Assembly: GCA_964440405.1 (NCBI GenBank)
Contig: CAYTSB010000016.1
Location: 1-18,947 of the forward strand
Reading direction: 5' to 3'
Origin: DAOSVX01 sp964440405
GTDB lineage: Bacteria > Bacillota_I > Bacilli_A > RF39 > UBA660
Length of the DNA: 18,947 nt
Numbering within the stretch: position 1 is the first letter of the stretch; each line of letters starts with the position of its first letter. This document shows, one piece after another, positions 1 through 8,300 of the stretch. A program made the translations under genes and the position numbers. Under the pieces are notes generated by a model. That model worked only from the letters and a program-made list of their open reading frames with translations, did no database searches and was not told where the DNA came from.

Positions 1-327
1 AAAGAAGGAGCTTATATTGATGGCTTGTACTATTGCCCTCATCATCCTGATAAAGGATTTGAAGGTGAAGTTCCTGAATTAAAAATTAAATGCGAATGTC
101 GTAAGCCAGGAATAGGCATGGTTAAACAAGCAGCAATGGATTTTAATATAAATTTAACAGAATCTATTATGATCGGAGATACCACTTCTGATATAAAATG
201 TGCAAAGGATGCCGGTATTAAATCAATACTCATTAAAACTGGTGAAGCTGGAAATGATGGTAAATTTGATGTAATACCAGATATAGTGGCTGAAGATTTA
301 TTGGATGCTATAAATAAAATTTTATAA
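1..327 (+). CDS. gmhB: D,D-heptose 1,7-bisphosphate phosphatase (GmhB-like HAD hydrolase), 5' end missing
   Basis: The reading frame is open from base 1, so the gene starts before the window and only its last 108 codons are present. GmhB removes the C7 phosphate of D-glycero-D-manno-heptose 1,7-bisphosphate in the cytosol, on the way to ADP- or GDP-heptose. Seen here: the zinc-loop signature CPHHPD followed about 17 residues later by CECRKP, which matches the Cys/His zinc site of GmhB-type HAD-IIIA phosphatases, and the late HAD motif IGDTTSDI that supplies magnesium-binding aspartates. The N-terminal DxD nucleophile motif would be upstream and cannot be checked. The TTG at 25 lies inside the conserved domain and is not a start. 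It ends 12 bases before the phosphoheptose isomerase gene, with which it is surely co-transcribed. In some bacteria this domain is fused to a nucleotidyltransferase; the missing part may hold one. Confidence 0.85.
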   Translation, partial: KEGAYIDGLYYCPHHPDKGFEGEVPELKIKCECRKPGIGMVKQAAMDFNINLTESIMIGDTTSDIKCAKDAGIKSILIKTGEAGNDGKFDVIPDIVAEDLLDAINKIL

Positions 328-339
328 AGGAGGATAAAC

Positions 340-945
340 ATGGATTTTAAAAAAGCAATTAAAGAATATTATGAAAGAGAAATAAGAGTGATTAATCATC
401 TTAACTTAGATGAATTAAATGAAGCAATGAATGCTATTTATAAAACATACAAAAATGGCGGAACTATTTACGTATGTGGCAATGGTGGTTCAGCTTCAAC
501 TGCATCACATATGCAAAACGATTTTAATAAAGGTATTAGTGAATATACTGATTTAAAATTTAATTTTTATTGTTTAAATGACAATGTTTCAACGATGATG
601 GCAGTAGCAAATGATATTGGTTATGAAGAAATATTTAGATTTCAACTACTAAATAAAATAACCAAAAAAGATTTATTAATTGGTATTTCTGGTTCAGGTA
701 ATTCTAAAAATGTTTTAAATGCCGCAACTTATGCTCATGAAAAAGGAGCAAAAGTATTGGGAATGACTGGTTATACCGGTGGGAAATTAAAAGATATGGC
801 CGATTACATAATGCATGTCGATGAAATGGACATGCAGATAGCCGAAGATGTCCATATGACATTTGATCATATGATGATGAAAGTATTTTATAATTTTCTA
901 ACCAAAAATGAAATAACCGGTAATAATATAAATGATAAACACTAG
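340..945 (+). CDS. gmhA: Sedoheptulose 7-phosphate isomerase (phosphoheptose isomerase, SIS domain)
   Basis: This is a 201-residue single SIS-domain protein, the normal size for GmhA, which converts sedoheptulose 7-phosphate to D-glycero-D-manno-heptose 7-phosphate, the first step of nucleotide-heptose synthesis. The phosphate-binding loop CGNGGSAS is at residues 46-53, a second loop GISGSGNS lies near residue 115, and a C-terminal EDVHMTFDH segment holds the two expected histidines. From memory of the E. coli enzyme, the catalytic Glu after the first loop aligns with Asp61 here (HMQNDF), a conservative change that would need an alignment to confirm. The start ATG follows a perfect AAAGGAGG site with good spacing. 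Its neighbour gmhB performs the next-but-one step. The kinase and nucleotidyltransferase of the pathway are not in view. Whether the product is ADP- or GDP-heptose cannot be told. The stop codon lies inside the terminator stem. Confidence 0.9.
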   Translation: MDFKKAIKEYYEREIRVINHLNLDELNEAMNAIYKTYKNGGTIYVCGNGGSASTASHMQNDFNKGISEYTDLKFNFYCLNDNVSTMMAVANDIGYEEIFRFQLLNKITKKDLLIGISGSGNSKNVLNAATYAHEKGAKVLGMTGYTGGKLKDMADYIMHVDEMDMQIAEDVHMTFDHMMMKVFYNFLTKNEITGNNINDKH

Positions 946-963
946 TTTATGCTAGTGTTTTTT
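937..963 (+). terminator. Rho-independent terminator at the end of the heptose genes
   Basis: A perfect 9-bp stem, AAACACTAG (937-945) with CTAGTGTTT (952-960), closes a 6-base loop and is followed by a run of T (958-963). The gmhA stop codon TAG is the last part of the left arm. The next gene converges from the minus strand and ends at 979, so the same hairpin could also stop that operon; read from the other side the downstream tract is only moderately T-rich. Confidence 0.85.
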
Positions 964-978
964 AATGTATTAATAATT

Positions 979-2541
979 TTATCTTATTTTAGCAAATAGT
1001 AATTCATCATCTTTGTTTGTATATAAATTAACAGTTTTAGATTTACCTTTAAATTTAATGGTAGTGTTTCCACGCCATTTGTTTCTTTCAAATATTAAGT
1101 AAATATCTTTCCCTTTTGGAATCTTTCCGGTAATAGTATTTGAAATTTCCTTTGGTAAATCATATGATCTCCATACTTTACAAAGTCCTTGATCAAGCCA
1201 GCCATTATCAAATATTTCACTGGCATTATACCAGTTATTATCAACTAACGCACCAACGATCCATATTTCATTTCCTTGAGCTTTTTTGTGTTTATCACCA
1301 TTAGCGATAATGACTATTTGGTCACCATCTAAAACTTTATCACGTTCTTTTTGATAATTTACAATCCATTCTAATTGCTTTGGAATTTTTTTATATTTTG
1401 TATTTAAATCTTGTCTAACATCAATTATAGAGGCATATGGAGCAGCACTCGATTTAATATTTTTAACTGTATTATAACTTATTTTCTTAGGTGACAATTT
1501 TACTTTAGCAATTCGATTTTTAAGTTTTAGTTCCATTCCAAATTTTTGAAAGTTTGAATATTCTTCATTATTATTTTTTAATTTTTGCTTCATAATGTTT
1601 TTTATTTCGGGATATAGCCATTTAGCTTGAGGACGATCCCTTAGGGAATCAAAAGAACCAATATCAATTTCTGGAACAGTTCCTAGAGCAATAAAAGCAT
1701 GTCCGGCAAAACAATAAGGAGCTTTGCAATGTTTGCCAACTGGTTCAAACTTAATTTGTTTATCATTATAGATATTGCCAATTGATTTTTCATCAAAACA
1801 TTTTTTTATGTTTCCAGATTGTAAATCAACACAAATGCTCCAAACTCCAGCATAGCAAAACTCTTTTCTCTTAATTTCCCAAATTTTAGATCTAAAATCA
1901 AATAGTTCCGAATGAAAAGAACCCCATATTTCTTTTAATTTATCCATTTTATAATTGGATAATAAACTAAAATTATCGGTTGCTACATCTCTTAAAAGAG
2001 TAACATGTGGCAATGCCTTTACATTTTCCATACATACTTCTTTAATATCATCGATATATGGAATAGCACTATCACTAGCAGCCACTTCTACAGTAATTGA
2101 GCAGCCAGCACTATGAGCGAGTTTTACATTATCAAAAAATATTTTCATCATATTTAAACGTTTAAGTTCTAAATATTGAAATGAAAATTTAAAAAATAAA
2201 CGTTTTTTTAATTTCTCATCCAGTTTTATTAATTCTTCAAATCGTTTCTTAACTGTACCATTCGTTACAATCATTAAATAATGTCCATTTTCTAATATTA
2301 CTTTTATAACATCAGTCATATAATCTGGCAAAAGAGTTTCGCCGCCGGCACACATATTGATTAAACAAGTTCCTCCTAATTTCTCTTTTGAGAATGCTTG
2401 TTTTATTTCGCTAATAGAATGGGCGAGGGGCATTATTTTTGAATTGAATTTACGATTTTTAGTTACATAACAATACTCACATCTTAAATTGCAAGTCTCT
2501 ACAGGAATATATATGTCTACAAACCGTTTAATTTTTTCCAT
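979..2541 (-). CDS. Radical SAM/SPASM-type protein with extra C-terminal domain
   Basis: A 520-residue cytosolic protein. The radical SAM cluster motif CNLRCEYC gives Cys17, Cys21 and Cys24 (CxxxCxxC), and a later AGGETLL segment matches the GGE motif that binds S-adenosylmethionine. Around residues 229-280 is a second cysteine set: FCYAG, ICVDLQSGNIKKC with a following IGNIY, then HCKAPYC and FAGHAFIALG. This resembles SPASM/twitch domains that hold auxiliary Fe-S clusters. Residues about 300-520 are not part of the usual core. The last 120 look like a beta-rich domain with many Trp residues (IWIVGALVDNNWY, WRSYDLP, ERNKWRG) that I do not recognise. It is the last gene of the minus-strand operon after the MBOAT and DHHW genes, so a role in modifying the surface glycan is inferred; the substrate is unknown. 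Start: ATG at 2541 has a good ribosome site; an upstream in-frame TTG at 2574 lacks one. Confidence 0.85.
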   Translation of the reverse strand: MEKIKRFVDIYIPVETCNLRCEYCYVTKNRKFNSKIMPLAHSISEIKQAFSKEKLGGTCLINMCAGGETLLPDYMTDVIKVILENGHYLMIVTNGTVKKRFEELIKLDEKLKKRLFFKFSFQYLELKRLNMMKIFFDNVKLAHSAGCSITVEVAASDSAIPYIDDIKEVCMENVKALPHVTLLRDVATDNFSLLSNYKMDKLKEIWGSFHSELFDFRSKIWEIKRKEFCYAGVWSICVDLQSGNIKKCFDEKSIGNIYNDKQIKFEPVGKHCKAPYCFAGHAFIALGTVPEIDIGSFDSLRDRPQAKWLYPEIKNIMKQKLKNNNEEYSNFQKFGMELKLKNRIAKVKLSPKKISYNTVKNIKSSAAPYASIIDVRQDLNTKYKKIPKQLEWIVNYQKERDKVLDGDQIVIIANGDKHKKAQGNEIWIVGALVDNNWYNASEIFDNGWLDQGLCKVWRSYDLPKEISNTITGKIPKGKDIYLIFERNKWRGNTTIKFKGKSKTVNLYTNKDDELLFAKIR

Positions 2542-2550
2542 ATAAATTTT

Positions 2551-2560
2551 CACATCCTTT
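2551..2560 (-). promoter_or_regulatory. Ribosome binding site that fixes the radical SAM start
   Basis: Read on the minus strand this is AAAGGATGTG, nine bases before the ATG at 2541. It lies inside the longer frame that begins with TTG at 2574, which has no comparable site, so the shorter start is preferred. Confidence 0.6.
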
Positions 2561-2580
2561 AGTATTTTGGGCAATGAATT

Positions 2581-3984
2581 TTAAAACTTAAAGTAAATAA
2601 AAGGATTATAACTATTTGAAAGTAATAGACATATGCATAAGATATATAATCCTAAAATGATTATATATGATAAAATCATCAGGCATTTGTTCTTATTAAA
2701 TAATTTAAGAGCAATATTTTTAAATATTGGTAAAGAAGCTAGTGCTGCAATCGGCATTAACATTAAGGCGATGAAAACATCATAATTGTTTAAAAGTAAA
2801 TCTAAACTGCCAAATTTGAAAGCAAACATATTTTTCAATACCATCAATAAATTGTCAATATCAGTTATTCTAAATATAACCCAACTTATAATAACTATCA
2901 GCATAGTAATCATCCAGGTAATAAATTTGGGAGTTTTTTCAATAATATTTTTAAATAATGTTTTTTCCAATATCAAAAATATACTAAAATAAAGACCCCA
3001 CATTACAAAGTTCCAACTAGCACCATGCCATAGTCCTGTTAAACTCCAAACGATTAAAACATTTCTAATCCATTTTAAAACACTGCATCTATTTCCCCCT
3101 AGTGGGATATATAAATAATCTTTAAACCAGCTAGAAAGTGATATATGCCATCTTCGCCAGAAGTCGGTTATACTTTTAGCAATATATGGATAATTAAAAT
3201 TTTCTAAAGATGTAAACCCAAACATTTTACTTAAACCTATTGCCATATCGCTATATCCTGAAAAGTCAAAATAAATTTGGAAGGTATAAGCAATTCCTGC
3301 AATCCATAATATTAAACTATTAATGCTTCCTAAATTACTAGAATTATACACAGTATCTGCTAAAAGAGCCATGTTGTTAGCAATAATAACTTTTTTAGCA
3401 AAACCAAATATAAATCTTCTAATACCGGCGATAAATGATTCGGCTGTTATAGTTCTATTTTTTAATTCGTCTTCAATTGCTCCATATCTGACAATAGGTC
3501 CCGCCATAAGTTGTGGAAAAAAAGCAATATAAGTTGCTAAATGAATTATGTTTTTCTGGGCTTTAATTTTCTTTTTATATACATCAATAACATATGAAAG
3601 AATTTTAAAAGTATAGAAACTTATACCTATTGGAAGAGCTATATTGGCAAAAGGAATTTTTAGATTAAATATTTGATTAAATGTTAAAATACCAAAATCT
3701 AAATATTTGAATATGCCAATTAACAATAAATTAATAACAATCGTTAGTATCAAAATCAATTTGGCTTTTTTTACGCTGCTCTGTTTATCAATCAATATAG
3801 TTAATATGTAATTAATTAAAATTGAAAATAGCATTAAAATAATGTACTTAGGTTCTCCCCAAGCATAAAAAATTAATGAACTGATAATTAATATTGTGTT
3901 TCTAAATTTTTTAGGACTTAAAAAATAAAAGAAGCAGGTGACCGGCAAGAATATAAACAAAAAAACTAAACTACTGAAAAGCAT
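2581..3984 (-). CDS. MBOAT family O-acyltransferase (AlgI/DltB type)
   Basis: A 467-residue polytopic membrane protein, the usual size for AlgI/DltB-type membrane-bound O-acyltransferases. These move an acyl group, usually acetyl, across or through the membrane to a partner that esterifies an extracellular polymer. Seen: many hydrophobic helices along the whole length, the family motif WRRWHISLSSWFKDYLYIPL (His280 within it), and the invariant catalytic histidine in WHGASW (His320). An FDFSGYSD segment just before the first motif is also typical. The ATG lies inside the end of the upstream DHHW gene (14-base overlap), so the two are translationally coupled and probably work as a pair, as AlgI works with AlgJ/AlgX. 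The acyl group is not shown by the sequence; acetyl is the default guess. The radical SAM gene follows 39 bases later. Confidence 0.92.
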   Translation of the reverse strand: MLFSSLVFLFIFLPVTCFFYFLSPKKFRNTILIISSLIFYAWGEPKYIILMLFSILINYILTILIDKQSSVKKAKLILILTIVINLLLIGIFKYLDFGILTFNQIFNLKIPFANIALPIGISFYTFKILSYVIDVYKKKIKAQKNIIHLATYIAFFPQLMAGPIVRYGAIEDELKNRTITAESFIAGIRRFIFGFAKKVIIANNMALLADTVYNSSNLGSINSLILWIAGIAYTFQIYFDFSGYSDMAIGLSKMFGFTSLENFNYPYIAKSITDFWRRWHISLSSWFKDYLYIPLGGNRCSVLKWIRNVLIVWSLTGLWHGASWNFVMWGLYFSIFLILEKTLFKNIIEKTPKFITWMITMLIVIISWVIFRITDIDNLLMVLKNMFAFKFGSLDLLLNNYDVFIALMLMPIAALASLPIFKNIALKLFNKNKCLMILSYIIILGLYILCICLLLSNSYNPFIYFKF

Positions 3985-5158
3985 CTACAGCACCCCAATC
4001 ATTGATATACATATTTACATTGATAATATAAAGAAAAGTATCGATATTATTTTCATGAACATATTCATTAAAATCAAAGTTTTTATAATATCTTAAATCT
4101 ATTACAAAAGTTTTATTGAAGTGAGAAGCAACCAGTTTATTAATTGCGTTTGTAAATGATGATCCTATTATTAATAAATTGCTTCTATCTTCACGATTAT
4201 AATTATAAATGACTTCATCATAATCTCCGCCGTAATAGGCAGCATAGTGATTCGTATCCCAACTCCAGTTATTTCTTATTTCATCTATATTATTATAATA
4301 TAAATTTATATTATTAGGAATTTCATAATAATTGGTTTTCTCACCTGTTACGTATTCAGTATGATTTGGAATATTAAATTCATATACACTGAATTTTTCT
4401 TTTAAATATTTATACTGAGACAATCTGGTTTTTGAACCGTAATAATTGAGATCGAAATTTTTAATATTTTTAGGTTCAATTATTTTTTCATCATCACCAT
4501 AAATCAACTTGATTATATCTTGATATCCTTGATATGATCCTTTATAATTCCAATGATGATCTGTTTTATAAAAATAATTTTCATAATCTTCAACGTTATT
4601 TACTTTTAAATAATCAAATTTGAAAGTGTTATAATCTTTTTTTATTTTTTCAACAATATATTTATTCAAACTACTATCATCAAAATTAAAACTGTTATCA
4701 TCTGATATAAAATATAAAAATTTATTTTTAATATTCAAGCTATTATAATAATTTGCAAGTCGATCAATATTTTCGCTGTTTTCATCGAAAACCGATCTCT
4801 CAACTGGCTTTACAACAAGCCATTCATGATTATTGTATCGATAATAACTATTTGTGGCTAATTCATATCCATTTTTCTCACTTAAATTATATTTTAAGTT
4901 ATATAGATTGTTTTTTAACAATATCGAAAAAATTCTTAATTCAGAAGAGAATAATATTTGATCACTTATTCCAGATTCTAAATCTTGCTGATATTTGCCA
5001 TTTAGAAATGATTTTATACTAAATTTGGGAATTTGACTCGCCGTTCTATTTTCTTTCAATAAATATTCATTTGACCCGGTTAATAATCTGCCAAAAAACA
5101 AAATTGATATTGAAAAGAAAATTATTATAAATATTATGTTAATTTTGTTTTCTTTCAC
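3971..5158 (-). CDS. DHHW/AlgX-like SGNH-fold membrane-anchored O-acyl transfer protein
   Basis: A 395-residue protein with an N-terminal hydrophobic helix (about residues 8-26) and no clear cleavage site, so probably a signal anchor that leaves the rest outside the membrane. After it comes the pattern ENRTASQIP, then FLNGKYQQDLESGISDQ, typical of DHHW/AlgJ/AlgX proteins. The family motif TDHHWNY gives Asp200, His201, His202 and Trp203. A GSS segment near residues 332-334 (IIGSSFTNAI) would carry the serine nucleophile of the SGNH fold. It is expected to take acyl groups from the adjacent MBOAT protein and put them on an exported polysaccharide. The start is GTG, chosen because GGAGG lies 7 bases before it and the signal anchor begins right after. 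It is the first gene of the operon, behind an extended -10 promoter. Confidence 0.85.
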   Translation of the reverse strand: MKENKINIIFIIIFFSISILFFGRLLTGSNEYLLKENRTASQIPKFSIKSFLNGKYQQDLESGISDQILFSSELRIFSILLKNNLYNLKYNLSEKNGYELATNSYYRYNNHEWLVVKPVERSVFDENSENIDRLANYYNSLNIKNKFLYFISDDNSFNFDDSSLNKYIVEKIKKDYNTFKFDYLKVNNVEDYENYFYKTDHHWNYKGSYQGYQDIIKLIYGDDEKIIEPKNIKNFDLNYYGSKTRLSQYKYLKEKFSVYEFNIPNHTEYVTGEKTNYYEIPNNINLYYNNIDEIRNNWSWDTNHYAAYYGGDYDEVIYNYNREDRSNLLIIGSSFTNAINKLVASHFNKTFVIDLRYYKNFDFNEYVHENNIDTFLYIINVNMYINDWGAVDAFQ

Positions 5159-5179
5159 TTCTTTACCTCCAATAATGAA

Positions 5180-5208
5180 ATTATATCATTTAAAATATGA
5201 ATTTTCTA
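5180..5208 (-). promoter_or_regulatory. Promoter of the DHHW-MBOAT-radical SAM operon
   Basis: On the minus strand, TAGAAA (5203-5208, four of six matches to TTGACA) is separated by 17 bases from a perfect TATAAT (5180-5185) that is preceded by TGA, giving an extended -10. Transcription would begin about 15 bases before the GTG start codon at 5158. Its -35 is less than 30 bases from the -35 of the divergent promoter, so one regulator could act on both. Confidence 0.7.
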
Positions 5209-5236
5209 CTTTTAATTAATAGCTATTTTTAAATAG

Positions 5237-5265
5237 TTCACAAGGAGATTGATATGTAGTATAAT
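5237..5265 (+). promoter_or_regulatory. Promoter of the polysaccharide assembly operon
   Basis: TTCACA (5237-5242, five of six matches to the sigma-A -35) is followed by a 17-base spacer and a perfect TATAAT (5260-5265). The start site would be near 5272, giving a leader of roughly 80 bases before the ATG at 5351. This is the best -35/-10 pair in the window and is likely to drive the following genes, which are closely packed or overlapping. Confidence 0.75.
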
Positions 5266-5296
5266 AAAAACAAGTAGTTGAATATTAATAATAAGA

Positions 5297-5323
5297 ATAC
5301 GATGAATTCTACTGTTATCGTAT
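5297..5323 (+). repeat. Inverted repeat in the leader of the assembly operon
   Basis: ATACGAT (5297-5303) and ATCGTAT (5317-5323) form a perfect 7-bp stem with a 13-base loop, about 10 bases before the likely ribosome site AGAGAGG (5331-5337). It has no following T run, so it is not a terminator. It could be an operator or an mRNA 5' hairpin; no function is shown. Confidence 0.4.
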
Positions 5324-5350
5324 GTGGTTAAGAGAGGAAATATATGTGTT

Positions 5351-8300
5351 ATGAAAGTACAAGTTTCAGTAATTATTCCTGTTTATAATACGGGCAAATA
5401 TTTAGAACAATGTTTAAAAAGTGTGGCGGAGCAAACCTTAAAAAATATCGAAATAATATGTGTATATAAAGAATCTAATGATGATACTTTTGATATATTA
5501 AAAAGATTTGAAAAACAAGATAAAAGAATTATAATTATCAATCAAATTACCGGTGGCTTAGGCGGTGCAAGAAACATGGGTATTAAAGCAGCCAAAGGTA
5601 AATATATAGCTTTTTTGGATAGTGATGACTGGATTGACGTCAATGCTTATTTAGAATTATATAATGTTGCCGAAAAGAATAGTAATGATATAGTGATTTT
5701 CCCATTTTATTCATACGATGAAAAAGCCGAAAAAGTTTTAAAAAAAAGCTGGGGATCGCAGTTGGCTTTTGACAAAAAATTATTTACCGGCGTTTTTAAC
5801 TATCAAGAAATAGCTAGTGAAGATTTTATCTCGGATAAGGCGCCAGTTGTTGCTTGGAATAAATTATACAACTTAAAATTTTTAAAAAGTAATAATTTAC
5901 TATTTCCAGAAAATATAAGATATGAAGATAATCCATTTTATTATGAATGTATGATTAAAGCTAAGAGAATCAGTTTATTATCAAAAAAACTATTATATTA
6001 TAGGATAAATCGAGCTGATTCATTACAGGCATCAAGTTATGATAATAAAAATGTTTTAGATATAGTTGGCATAATGAAAATAATTAATGAAATGTTAAAT
6101 GCTAATGATGTAAATTCTGCAATAAAAAGCACATTTTTGAAGTATATGTTAAACGAATTTCATTGGAGATATGAATTAATGGATACCTATCGCGAAGAAT
6201 TCGTAAATAGAATTAAAAACAGCATTTCAGAAAATGAATTTATGGAATTTTTAAAAATAACAAATTATAAATATAAAAATTTTAATATTAAGAATTATGA
6301 AGCAGTTAAAAAACCAAAAATATCAGTAGTAGTTCCAGTATATAATGTTGAAAAATATATTGAAGATTGTATCAAGTCTATTACTGAGCAAACTCTAAAA
6401 GAAATAGAAATTATTTTTATTGACGATTATAGTTTAGATGCTTCAATAAAAATTGTGGAAAATTATGCTAAGTATGATAAAAGAATTAGAATTTTTTATA
6501 ATTCTAGTAATTTAGGGACCGGGTTAAGTAGAAATACTGGATTAAGAGAAGCAAAGGGCGAGTTTGTTAGTTTTATGGACCCTGATGATTTATATGCTAG
6601 TAAAGATACTTTGGAAAGAATGTTTACTTGTGCTAAGGAAAATTCTGTCCTTGCTGTTTGTGGAAACATAAGACTAGTTGATGATGATTACAGTTATGAT
6701 GACCTTGATTATGAAACAGGAACATATAATGGCTATAATGTCGTAGATGATGGTTTATTAACTTTTAATGAATATAATGTCTGGCCATCATGGGGGTTTA
6801 CGAGATTTATTTATAATTTAAAATTAATTAAAGAAAAAAATATTTATTTTCCAAATGCTAGAAATTATGAAGATCCTTTATTCTTTGTTAATTTTATGAT
6901 TAATATTGATAAATTTTATGGAATTTCAGATAATGTTTATTTATATCGACAAGTTAAAAAAATAAGAAAAAGTAACTCCGACAGTATATTGGAAACTTTA
7001 CTTTCAATAGAAAATATATTAGAAATATATTATGAAAAGCAATTGTTCATTCATTATGCTTATGAATATAAAAATTTAATAAATTTTATTAACAATAACT
7101 GTTTAAGCTATATAAAAAACAGAAGAAAACAATATAAAGAAATTATTATGCTAATAAATGAAATTCTAGAAAAAGTTAATCATAAAATTATTTATGAAAA
7201 TTGTGATTATAATATCTATAAATCATTTAAAGAAATTAATAAAAATAATTTAAATACTAGAATTAAAAATGGTATCAAATCACTTTTTAAACCTTTTTAT
7301 AGAGTGTTAAGAAGAATACTCTATAACATAATTTCTGAAATAATAAATAATAATATTGGTGGTAGAATTGATAGGACTACTAATGAAATAACTAATTTAA
7401 AAAGTAATGTGGATGAATTGAAAAGTGATCTTTTCAATAAAACTGAAAAATTAGAAAAAACCAATGAATTAGCTTCAAATAATAACGAACTAATTTCAAA
7501 TAATAATGAATTAATTTCGAACAATAATGAATTAGTTTCAAATAGCAATCAATTGATTTTAGATAAGATATCAAATATTGAAAAATTAAATGAATTATTA
7601 AATGATCAAACAAGTTTATTTTTCGATTATAAAAAAGAATTTGAAGTTTTAAAAATGGAGAATATTAATAACTTATATTTTAAAAGAAAAATAATATTAT
7701 TAGGAACAAGTGAACACAGTAATATTGGTGATGCTGCAATTACTATGGGAATATATGAATTTATCCGTAATTATCTAAAAAATATGCCATTAATTGAAAT
7801 ATCAACATATGAATTTCAAGATAATATTAATTATCTATTTAAAATAATTAATAAAGAAGATATTATTTTATTACAGGGCGGGGGAAATTTAGGTAATAGA
7901 TATCTGGCTGAAGAAAATTTAAGAAGAACTATAATAGAAAACTTTCCTAATAATAAAATAATTATTTTACCTCAAACTATATATTTTGATGATAGTGAAA
8001 AAGGAAAATTTGAATTAAATAAAAGTCAGGAAATTTATAATCGTCATAATGATTTAACAATATTTACTAGAGGTAAAATATCATTAGAAATGGCTAATCA
8101 GTATTTTTATAATTCTAAACATCAGTTAATGCTAGATAGTGCTTTAAGTCTAAATTATAATTATAATTTTAAAAGAAAAGGTATTATTGCCTGCATTAGA
8201 AATTTAAATGATGAGAGTGGATTAGTTAAAGATCAATATGATAAAATATTTGAAATAATTAAAATATATGATACCAATTATGATTTTACAGATAATCTAA

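Noticed and set aside
4753..5022. An 89-codon open frame on the plus strand inside the DHHW gene
   Set aside because: It lies antisense to a well-supported gene with family motifs, has no ribosome site and no recognisable domain.
5297..5323. Invertible promoter switch of the capsule type
   Set aside because: The inverted repeats are only 7 bases long and 13 bases apart, lie downstream of the promoter and do not flank it, and no recombinase gene is present.
7321..7548. A 75-codon minus-strand frame with regular LLFEINS-type repeats
   Set aside because: It is the antisense reading of the 21-base heptad repeat in the fusion gene; the regularity comes from that repeat.
7466..7549. Possible CRISPR-like array
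   Set aside because: The 21-base units are directly adjacent with no spacers, are in frame and encode coiled-coil heptads.
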